Positions 44,433-51,752 of a stretch of DNA of 64,000 nt are shown one piece after another; the first letter of the stretch is position 1, and the number at the start of each line of letters is the position of its first letter. This DNA comes from Agreia sp. VKM Ac-1783 (GTDB lineage Bacteria > Actinomycetota > Actinomycetes > Actinomycetales > Microbacteriaceae). Below the pieces are notes generated by a model. The model was not told the origin of the DNA. It searched no databases and saw only the letters and a program-made list of their open reading frames with translations. Location: positions 806,001 through 870,000 of the forward strand of contig NZ_FXWI01000003.1 of assembly GCF_900177765.1 (NCBI RefSeq), read 5' to 3'. The position numbers and the translations under genes are program-made.

Positions 44433-45269
44433 GTGACGACCACAAGCGCAACGGAGCAAGCGGAGCACAAAGGATCCCGGACGTCTGCTGACGAAGCGAG
44501 AAGACGAATGCTTGCTGTCGGGCTGAACTACGTCAAATCGAATGGTCTAAGCGTGGGCTTTGATGAGTTTCGTTTGGACGACGTGATATCTGCCGCCGGG
44601 GTGTCTCGTACCACCGCGTACAGGCTCTGGGACAACAAGAGTTCTTTCGTCGACGATGTGCTTGAAGAAGCCGCAAAGTTTGGATCCGCGAATCTTCTGA
44701 TCTCGGGAGACATCTGCTCCACGCTCAAGCTCGTAGACGCGAATCGGAACCTTTGCGCGACCGTTGAAGGCAGGAACCGATTACTCCATCTGATCGTCAA
44801 GGTCGAGTTAGAGAACAATTACTACGCGACGATCGATTCGGCCGCATGGCAGTCCTTCCTCGCGATATCCGCGACTCTACTCGGCAACGTAAAACCCGAT
44901 ATGCGTGTCCGGTTAGAGAGTTGTCTTTGCGAGGGCAGCGCCCAATTTATCGACAGCATGGTGGATTTCTATACGGAGCTCCTCCGGCTTTTAGGTTTTC
45001 GCCTACGGGCTGGACGAGGAAGTATTCGTCTCTTTGCGACTCTCAGTTCCTCAATCGTGGAGGGACTGGCCGTCCGGCATCTCTCAAATCCGAAGATCAC
45101 AGACAGTTTTTACGCCGTTTCCGCCCCTGCTTGTGACGAAGCTGAGGGATGGTCTCCGGCCGCAATCGGGTTTTTGGCGCTCTTCGACTACTTCGTGGAA
45201 CCGGATCCCGACTTCAATTTTCGGCGGCTGATACGGGGCTTGGATGAATACGCGAGTGGTCGCACATAG
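44433..45269 (+). CDS. TetR-like transcriptional regulator
   Basis: A protein of 278 residues from the GTG at 44433 (GGAG upstream; an in-frame GTG at 44427 is possible). The N-terminal helix-turn-helix is RRRMLAVGLNYVKSNGLSVGFDEFRLDDVISAAGVSRTTAYRLWDNKSSFVDDVLEE (about 23-80), TetR in pattern. The C-terminal ligand/dimer region is longer than usual. It is divergent from the bacteriocin operon and likely represses it. Confidence 0.78.
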   Translation: MTTTSATEQAEHKGSRTSADEARRRMLAVGLNYVKSNGLSVGFDEFRLDDVISAAGVSRTTAYRLWDNKSSFVDDVLEEAAKFGSANLLISGDICSTLKLVDANRNLCATVEGRNRLLHLIVKVELENNYYATIDSAAWQSFLAISATLLGNVKPDMRVRLESCLCEGSAQFIDSMVDFYTELLRLLGFRLRAGRGSIRLFATLSSSIVEGLAVRHLSNPKITDSFYAVSAPACDEAEGWSPAAIGFLALFDYFVEPDPDFNFRRLIRGLDEYASGRT

Positions 45270-45364
45270 TAGCTAACGCCTGTAGGTCATTCGTGTTCAA
45301 CGCATGAAGTAGACCGAGTCTCGTTAGACCCAGAGGCTTCTTAGTAGGGCCACCGAGGAGCGAT

Positions 45365-45982
45365 ATGCGCAGCAAACTGATGATCGAGACATGGCCAGTG
45401 CCGGCAGCGCGTCGCGCCAAGAAGCGGCAGACGGTGAAACTGACTTGGTGGTCTGTCATTGCGATGTGGCGGTCGAAGCCGTCAATGATCGTCGTGCTTG
45501 GACTCGTCGCGCTGATTTACGCTGCTCTGTTCTTTGTGCCGCCCATTGGAATGGCCTCGGAGCTTGCCCTCGTCCCAAGGGTTCTTATATGTGCCCTAGC
45601 AGGGCTGGTGCTGATCGCGGCCCTCTATTGTCTGACGACGTTCTGGCATATCGTGAGCCCCACGACAATCGTTCTCGTGGACGACCAAGCGATGGCCGTA
45701 GCGAAGGGCAAGCTTGCGGGTGGCACAGAGGTGTGGACCTTAATTAACCATTCGGTGCGACATCAGCATCGCGGTCATGGTGCTGTTTTCCGCGGACCGC
45801 TTTGGGCGGCTCTTATCCAAGCGCACCAGAGCGGGATCGAGGTGCAGTTGCGCGCCTCGCATGTGAAGGTCCATCGCATCTACCTCACCGAACTCAGAAT
45901 GCTTGGTTACCAGCTTCGACCGATCCCACCGGGCGACGCATCAAGCAAAAGGAGTCGATACCACCGCCATATCAAGGCTTGA
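45365..45982 (+). CDS. Membrane protein with GNAT-like C-terminus
   Basis: A 205-residue protein, ATG at 45365 behind GGAG. Two membrane helices (about 42-62 and 70-92) are followed by a soluble part whose VRHQHRGHGAVFRGPLWAALIQAHQSGIEVQLRAS...YLTELRMLGYQL resembles the acetyl-CoA loop and last strands of a GNAT fold. The match is weak. It could be a membrane-tethered acyltransferase or an unrelated domain. Confidence 0.6.
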   Translation: MRSKLMIETWPVPAARRAKKRQTVKLTWWSVIAMWRSKPSMIVVLGLVALIYAALFFVPPIGMASELALVPRVLICALAGLVLIAALYCLTTFWHIVSPTTIVLVDDQAMAVAKGKLAGGTEVWTLINHSVRHQHRGHGAVFRGPLWAALIQAHQSGIEVQLRASHVKVHRIYLTELRMLGYQLRPIPPGDASSKRSRYHRHIKA

Positions 45983-46129
45983 CTCGCACGAGTGGATAAG
46001 CCTAGGTAGCGCGAGCGGTCTGCGGTCGCAACGTTCGAAGATTTATACCGATGTCGCGAGGGCATTGTCGCCGTCGGGAATTGCGTCCGTAAAGAGCCGA
46101 CTGTCCGGGGCAGGAGATATGGTCACTGC

Positions 46130-47053
46130 ATGTTCACACATCGCGTTGAATACACCGAGGCCCGGATCAAGCAGTTGCGTGTTCTCGTCCTCATCGATGA
46201 GCTTTCGAGTTCGGCAAATGAACAGGTCCAGCTCGCAGCGCTAGGTGAGCGTATGGAGCGGGAACCGGATCTGCGCGTCGTGTCTCTTCCCTCGCAACTC
46301 ACGCTGCTGCGTGACGAAGGTCTGGTTGTCCTTGACGAGCGTCTTGGCCGAGTCATCGCCGCGACTAGGTTGCTCCCAGCCGGTGTGGCTGAAGTACAAG
46401 CCTTCACTGCGTGGCGCGGATCCGTGCCCGTGCGTCGCCGCGCTCTCCGCGACATCTATCTTCAGTGGATCTACGACGAGATTGAGGTCAAAGACGCGCA
46501 CCCGAGTCCCACCGATTTTCTCAGCAGCGGGCCGGCGTTTGCAGGCATTAGCTATACCGAAGTCGACATCGAAAAGGCGGGGGAGTGGCTCGTCGCGGAC
46601 GGGTGTATTAAGGGTGAAGGCGCATGGGGGTACGCGGGTCCCTTGTACCCAACGCTGACGAAGAAAGGGGCGTACATCGTGGAGAACGGACGATCAGTCA
46701 ACGATCCGCCGCCGAACGCGGGGAACACCTTCAATACAGTCGTCAATGGACATGCGAATCTCGCCCAGGTCAGCACGAATGTTCACCAAGAGATGACGTT
46801 TGAGTGGAAACCGCAGGCCGCCGCTCTTCTCGACACCATTGAGCAGGCGCTCCCCGCGCTTGATGAGGATATTCGAGAAGCGGTCGAGTTGCGTGTGGCG
46901 GCGGCCCGCCAAGAGTTAACTGGCCCCGGGGAAGTGTCGAAAGTGCGTGCTGCGTTTAGCAACCTCGGTTCGTTCCTCAGCGAGACCGGTGCTGGCGCGC
47001 TCGGTGGTGTCCTGGCCACACAGGTCAGTCTCTTCCTCGCTTCGCTACCGTAG
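46130..47053 (+). CDS. Hypothetical winged-helix-like protein with C-terminal helical domain
   Basis: A 307-residue protein. A possible winged helix (about 10-80), a central domain with ...VEVKDAHPSPTDF, then a beta-rich NTFNTVVNGHANLAQVSTNVHQ linker and a helical end (ALPALDEDIREAVELRVAAARQELTGPGEVSKVRAAFSNLGSFLSETGAGALGGVL). This end resembles domains found behind effector-associated modules of actinobacterial immune proteins. No function can be named. It is overlapped at its 3' end by a small minus-strand gene. Confidence 0.6.
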   Translation: MFTHRVEYTEARIKQLRVLVLIDELSSSANEQVQLAALGERMEREPDLRVVSLPSQLTLLRDEGLVVLDERLGRVIAATRLLPAGVAEVQAFTAWRGSVPVRRRALRDIYLQWIYDEIEVKDAHPSPTDFLSSGPAFAGISYTEVDIEKAGEWLVADGCIKGEGAWGYAGPLYPTLTKKGAYIVENGRSVNDPPPNAGNTFNTVVNGHANLAQVSTNVHQEMTFEWKPQAAALLDTIEQALPALDEDIREAVELRVAAARQELTGPGEVSKVRAAFSNLGSFLSETGAGALGGVLATQVSLFLASLP

Positions 47054-47281
47054 GACGAATTCGAAGGGCTCACCCGAGGCGACCGCAACATCATAAGCAT
47101 GGAGGCCGTCTGCGTTCAGATCAAGGGGAAGCGCCTCGGCGGCATCTGCTTCGACAACATCGATCGGAAACCCTTCGTGTGTGGCCCGGAAAGCGGCATC
47201 GGCCGCATTGATGTTGGCGGTGATTTGGGCATGGAGATCTTGCATGCCTTGCTGAGAAAATTTGATCGTGTGACGGCTCAT
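47045..47281 (-). CDS. Small hypothetical protein overlapping the previous gene
   Basis: A 78-residue acidic protein, ATG at 47281, that overlaps the end of the plus-strand gene by nine bases. Mixed helix content, no Cys, no known family. Its coding character is moderate. Confidence 0.45.
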   Translation of the reverse strand: MSRHTIKFSQQGMQDLHAQITANINAADAAFRATHEGFPIDVVEADAAEALPLDLNADGLHAYDVAVASGEPFEFVLR

Positions 47282-47510
47282 GGAATCAGGGTATGTGGGG
47301 CCACTGACATCGCTTTAGGTGCGTGGGAGCGCTAGAAGGAATTGACTCCCTGCTGATTCCGAGCAGCTCGGTTTCGAGGTTGGCGTAGAAATCAACGGCA
47401 CGGTTGGACCTACACATCCCAGTTGGTTCCCGTTTGGGGGACCGGCTTATGCAGAGATGCAGCCGCGACCTGTGTCAGTGACGAGCAGGAACGGAGATCG
47501 GCGACCTGTC

Positions 47511-48503
47511 TCAGCCGCGTTCAGCCAGAAACCTCAACCTCCACATGATTATGTTGTCGATGCGAAGATGCCAACGTTCGCCGAGGTGCTCCGCGAGCAG
47601 GTTTAGCAATCGGTCAGCGGACACAAGCTCAATGCGCTTGTGTCTTGCAGCAAACTCGGTCGCGGATCCAGAGCCGCTCGTGAATCCTCCCGGTGCCACC
47701 AGGATTGCTTTTGCAGAATCGTAATCGTCTAGCACTCCACGGAGTGCGCGGACCTCCTGCACTCCCACTGGGTTATGCCATTGCTTGCATTCGATGAGAA
47801 TGGTGACGCTCGTGCCTACGCCCTCAAGGGTCACGACAATATCCCGCCCGCCGTCATGGCTGGCCGGAGTCACGACAACTTCGTACCCCATCGATTCCCA
47901 AAGTTCAGCGCACAGAAGTTCGAGCTCGAGAGGCTTAATGTTCTCGAGTACACCAAGGGGGCCGGGGGCATTGCTGAGAGACAGCGCGCGGCTGCGAGTC
48001 ATCTCGAGGAAATCGCTCAATCCGTCGATTGCCGTATCAGTGAGCCACTGGGCGTGAGCTCCTAGATAGCTCAGTGCGATTTCTCTCATTGCCGCCGGCT
48101 TGAGCTCCGCTAGGTCGAGAATCCAGGTCAGGTCTGGTGTGGGTGCGGCCGATGGCTGACCCGTGACTGTAGCTACGTACCGGCGCTCGTATTCAGTGGA
48201 CAAGTTACGTTTCATCCGATCAACGATTTCGTCTTTGATGATCGCCAGACCGAACGCTTCCATCTTGGACAGACCAACCCCAGAGGGAAGTAGGCTCCGA
48301 AGAATGGCTACATAGTCAGCGGTGCTCAGCGTTGGGGCCAGGTCGATAATCTCGTCCCGAATCCCGTCGGGCAGCTTCCCGCGCACCAGCCAGCTTGTAG
48401 ATGGAAGATGGGTAGAGTGCAGCATCGCATCAATCCATGCTTGAGCGTCAGAGTTGAGCGCTTCGTATCCCAGTAGGGGGTCGTCGTAGCTGACGGTGGC
48501 CAT
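47511..48503 (-). CDS. Restriction endonuclease-like protein, Mrr type
   Basis: A 330-residue protein from the ATG at 48503 (MATVSYDDPLL). The C-terminal domain (about 195-315) has the Mrr_cat pattern: LELELLCAELWESMGYEVVVTPASHDGGRDIVV ... ILIECKQWHNPVGVQEVRALRGVL, giving a PD-(D/E)xK site (D of GGRD, E-C-K). Mrr-like enzymes cut methylated or foreign DNA. The N-terminal half (about 1-190) is specific and may sense the target. It is divergent from the PRTase gene. Confidence 0.85.
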   Translation of the reverse strand: MATVSYDDPLLGYEALNSDAQAWIDAMLHSTHLPSTSWLVRGKLPDGIRDEIIDLAPTLSTADYVAILRSLLPSGVGLSKMEAFGLAIIKDEIVDRMKRNLSTEYERRYVATVTGQPSAAPTPDLTWILDLAELKPAAMREIALSYLGAHAQWLTDTAIDGLSDFLEMTRSRALSLSNAPGPLGVLENIKPLELELLCAELWESMGYEVVVTPASHDGGRDIVVTLEGVGTSVTILIECKQWHNPVGVQEVRALRGVLDDYDSAKAILVAPGGFTSGSGSATEFAARHKRIELVSADRLLNLLAEHLGERWHLRIDNIIMWRLRFLAERG

Positions 48504-48629
48504 ACCGGATAGTAACTTGCACAGTCCTCGTGGCGGCAAGAAGATCTCTAGTCGGTAGAAGAACCTCTCTAGACGGTTTGTCTACAGCCCGGAGGATGGA
48601 GCCGTGCCTGTTTCGGATACGCTCAGGGG

Positions 48630-49385
48630 GTGCATGATGCCCCGATGGAGCCATTGAGATTCGCGCAAGGTGAAGAAGACAGCCATCTTGTGACGCCTCC
48701 ATCCGCTGCGCAGGACGACGTCTGTCCTCGATGTCTCAGCGTCAATTACGAACCGGAATTCGCCGTCTGCGAAAACTGTCGATTGAATGCAAGCCAGCTG
48801 GACGGACATAGCCTGTCGATCGAGCCGATCTCGCTCTACACGAAGCCGGGACGACTTCGAGACTGGCTGACGTATTACAAGAGCGAAGACGAACGACTAG
48901 CCGACAGATTTGCAACAGAGGCAATCACCACGATCCTTGATCGGTTCTTTGCGGCGAATCGGTTGTGGATAGTTTCCCTGAAGCCGAGCTACTTCGTGAT
49001 CGTGCCGTCTACCAGTCGTCAGCCTCCGCATCCACTGCAGATGCTGATAGATAACGCGACCGGACTCGGTATCGACTCGCGTGCCGCCGTCCGCCGCACA
49101 CCGTCGGCGCTGGGGCCTCGGACGGCATCGACCGAGGCGTATGAATCCGTCGGAGCCGTGAACGGCGATCGGATTCTTCTTGTCGACGACGTGTATGCGT
49201 CGGGCTCCCGCGCGCAAAGTGCCGCTTACGCCCTTCGCGCGGGCGGGGCTGAAGTGGTATCGCTGATGGTGATTGGACGGCGGATCAACCCGGCCTATAA
49301 GCCTCGTGCGGCTGAAATCTTCGAGGCGCAGCGGCAGCGTCCTTTCGAGTGGTCGATAGAAAAACGGAGATCACTCGAACATTGA
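48630..49385 (+). CDS. ComF-like phosphoribosyltransferase with zinc ribbon
   Basis: A 251-residue protein: a zinc ribbon (CPRCLSV ... CENCRLN, about 32-52), then a type I PRTase fold with the PRPP loop in RILLVDDVYASGSRAQSAAYALRAGGAEVV (about 180-210). ComF-type PRTases are found with DNA uptake. In mobile islands, PRTases also occur in defence-linked nucleotide systems. It could start at the ATG at 48645 instead of GTG at 48630. Its 3' end overlaps the SIR2-SLOG gene by 15 bases. Confidence 0.8.
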   Translation: MHDAPMEPLRFAQGEEDSHLVTPPSAAQDDVCPRCLSVNYEPEFAVCENCRLNASQLDGHSLSIEPISLYTKPGRLRDWLTYYKSEDERLADRFATEAITTILDRFFAANRLWIVSLKPSYFVIVPSTSRQPPHPLQMLIDNATGLGIDSRAAVRRTPSALGPRTASTEAYESVGAVNGDRILLVDDVYASGSRAQSAAYALRAGGAEVVSLMVIGRRINPAYKPRAAEIFEAQRQRPFEWSIEKRRSLEH

Positions 49386-50741
49386 AGCCCGGATGATTTG
49401 ATGTACGGCCTGAACAGCCGCTGGCTCAGTCGACATCAACCTTTGCCATTCACGGGAGCTATGTCTCAGGGGCAGATTCAATTCCTCCGGTTGGGATTCA
49501 TACTTCTCCCAGATTTGCTGAGCAGCGCCGCCGGTAGTGCCAACGGGAATCACGGCGACGTGATGCATTCGCGCGACTTCGGCTTCTTCGAGAGTGCGAT
49601 CCCCTCCGCCGAAAACGATCATTGCTCGGGTGAGGGGGATCACGTACTCGCGCATTGCGTCGAGTTCCATGTCTGTGAAGATGGCGGTTCCAATTCGCTC
49701 CTTAATCTCGAGTTCCGCACCCTTTCGGTAGTAATGCCTGATTCTCTCCGGACGGTAGGTGCCGGGATCGAGAGCCTCCTTGAACACGCTTCCAACGAGC
49801 AGCGCAGCTTCGCCGCCGAATGAGAGAAGACCTAAACCGGGCTCGTCTGCCAGACGCGTGGCCACTTGGCTGGCCACTGTCTCCGCACCAGGCGTAAGGC
49901 TGCTACCCGAGACGAAAACATTAGGCCGGCGCGTAAGGGTCTCGATACGACCGAGTATCTCGTCTTGCTCTAGAAAGTCATCGATGAGGTGCACGTGGAT
50001 TCCTCCATTCTTCAGATCATTGATCCGGAGTGTCTGCAGCGCTTGTTCTAAAGGCTTCGATTCACGCCTCATGATCGCAAAGTGCTTTGTCGGTCCGGAA
50101 CCGAGCTGGAGTGATCGCGCCAATCGCAGAAGCACGTTCACGTTGGGATCTTCGAAGCTAAGCCCAAGGAAGAGGAAGGAACGCGTCAAGAACTGGGCTC
50201 TTAGTTGCGCCCAGAATCGAGGGTGCCTGACTTCATAGGTTTCGAAGTGGGTACGCGTGAGCGTCGGGTCGACCTCCCACGCATCTCCCTCGGGATTGAT
50301 GAGAGACCCATGCATCTTAAAGAGTTGTTTCTGCTCACCGACAGTGACTTGGCTCCCAAGATCTTCATCCTTCACGATACGGGCCGCGTCATCTGCGGCA
50401 TCATCCAGGGCTTTTTCAAGGAGGAGGTCGTAGTTGGTGGTCCAATAGTCATAGACGGGCAACTTGACCAAACGGTGATGCAGAGGTGTCGGTGTTGCCG
50501 CTCCGGGTAGCTTGCCGAGTAGCGAATCGTAGAGAGCCTTCTCTCCGATCTTTTCCACTATGTACTCTGCGGCCAATGGAGCGTCGGTCACTTCTGGCGG
50601 AACAGATGCCTGTGTTCGGGCATCGCCGATGAGGTCGTCCCAGCCCGGCAGGCCGGCAGGTTTCGATAGGCCGGCACCAACGAAGATTGCCGCGCGCCGT
50701 CCACGAACCGCCGCGCTGAACTCAGAAATTAGATTGGTCAA
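49371..50741 (-). CDS. SIR2-SLOG protein, ThsA-like
   Basis: A 456-residue protein from TTG at 50741 (an open frame continues to 50864). N-terminal SIR2-like NADase domain: AAIFVGAGLSKPAGLPGW, TTNYD (Asn at about 103) and KMHGSL (His at about 144), as in the NAD-cleaving ThsA of Thoeris. C-terminal SLOG-type domain (about 273-456): VFVSGSS, LLSFGGEAALLVGSVF, MIVFGGGDRTLEEAEVARMHHVAVIPVGTTGGAAQQIW. In Thoeris the SLOG binds a TIR-made cyclic ADP-ribose. Here no TIR protein is adjacent. Expected output: NAD depletion on infection. Confidence 0.85.
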   Translation of the reverse strand: MTNLISEFSAAVRGRRAAIFVGAGLSKPAGLPGWDDLIGDARTQASVPPEVTDAPLAAEYIVEKIGEKALYDSLLGKLPGAATPTPLHHRLVKLPVYDYWTTNYDLLLEKALDDAADDAARIVKDEDLGSQVTVGEQKQLFKMHGSLINPEGDAWEVDPTLTRTHFETYEVRHPRFWAQLRAQFLTRSFLFLGLSFEDPNVNVLLRLARSLQLGSGPTKHFAIMRRESKPLEQALQTLRINDLKNGGIHVHLIDDFLEQDEILGRIETLTRRPNVFVSGSSLTPGAETVASQVATRLADEPGLGLLSFGGEAALLVGSVFKEALDPGTYRPERIRHYYRKGAELEIKERIGTAIFTDMELDAMREYVIPLTRAMIVFGGGDRTLEEAEVARMHHVAVIPVGTTGGAAQQIWEKYESQPEELNLPLRHSSREWQRLMSTEPAAVQAVHQIIRASMFE

Positions 50742-50761
50742 CTTTGTCCCACTATGTTTCG

Positions 50762-51487
50762 TTAGTGCGCTGTCACAGCGCCGAGCGGAATAGGCGCTTC
50801 GCCCTTGTCGCTGCTCGATATGCGTAGGCTCGCGTACCCCGCGAGCAACTGGTGCGCTATCCACCTTTCATCGGTGACAGGCGACAGCAGCAAGGCTCGA
50901 GCCATGAAGTCTCGCCAGTCCGACTCGCTCACGCTTTCGAGGCCGAATAGGTGGAATGAGCGTCCGGTGGAAGTCAACTCCCCGTTGACCCCGAGCGCCT
51001 GGATTGAGCGGGTTACGGTTGCCTGCGCACCCGGTAGGCGAGACTTCAACGAAAAGTCGAGCATAGGAAAGTGTGCTCTTACACCGTCCGGGAAGGTCAC
51101 CAGAGACGTAAGCATGAGTACGTCGTTTTCGGGCAAGCCGTCTGCGAGCTTCCCGAGACGTTCCAGGGTGTCTGCGCCCACTGCGAGCTGCAGATCGCGG
51201 GTCGCATCGGGGTATTGGTGGTACTGCGCCGCCTCGAGAATCTCTTGGGGAACACCATCATCGGTGTCCGCACCGGCTAGGAACAGTGCGTGCCAGAAAG
51301 GTGTGCCGTTCGCGAGCCTTTCGTTCCGCGCATTTTCGATAAGAGTCTTTGCTGCATCTCCTGCGGAAACGCGATGCTGGAGTCTAGGCGCGCGAGTAAC
51401 CGTCGCGAACTGAAGCCTTGTTCCCGTAGGAAGTTGGCTGGCGATGCGGCGGATTAGCGCTTGCATCGGGTCGCTGATAGTTGGCAT
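50762..51487 (-). CDS. Primase-fold-like (AEP-like) partner of the SIR2-SLOG protein
   Basis: A 241-residue protein, ATG at 51487, ending 20 bases before the SIR2-SLOG gene. The segment VRAHFPMLDFSLKS and STGRSFHLFGLESVSESDWRDFMARALLLSPVTDERWIAHQLLAGYASLRIS resembles archaeo-eukaryotic-primase-like proteins (hhDh, then S-x-H, then a helix-rich end). I recall this as the group called primase 1D-like. Catalysis is unproven. As the obligate neighbour it may make the signal for, or sense the trigger of, the SIR2-SLOG effector. Confidence 0.6.
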   Translation of the reverse strand: MPTISDPMQALIRRIASQLPTGTRLQFATVTRAPRLQHRVSAGDAAKTLIENARNERLANGTPFWHALFLAGADTDDGVPQEILEAAQYHQYPDATRDLQLAVGADTLERLGKLADGLPENDVLMLTSLVTFPDGVRAHFPMLDFSLKSRLPGAQATVTRSIQALGVNGELTSTGRSFHLFGLESVSESDWRDFMARALLLSPVTDERWIAHQLLAGYASLRISSSDKGEAPIPLGAVTAH

Positions 51488-51752
51488 AGCGCCTCCGAAC
51501 TCTAGGACATTCTTTCGATATGTATATCTATCTGCACAGTACCTACAACCGCCGACAGCGGCGTTGGCCTGGATGCGCTTGTCATGAATTGGGATCGATT
51601 TGTCGCCCGTCCTGATACTGTGCTCAAGCATTAGATGGTGCGTCTCGGGGAGTGCCGCAATGCGCCGCTCTCATGATTGTCACGGCTTGCAACGGCTCTG
51701 AGCGTCAATGTGATCGGATAGCGAATTCCAATGTCGGAAGGCCGAACAACTG

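Noticed and set aside
49371-51487. Full Thoeris system
   Set aside because: ThsA-like gene is present, but no TIR-domain protein is found within the window. Thoeris is not claimed.
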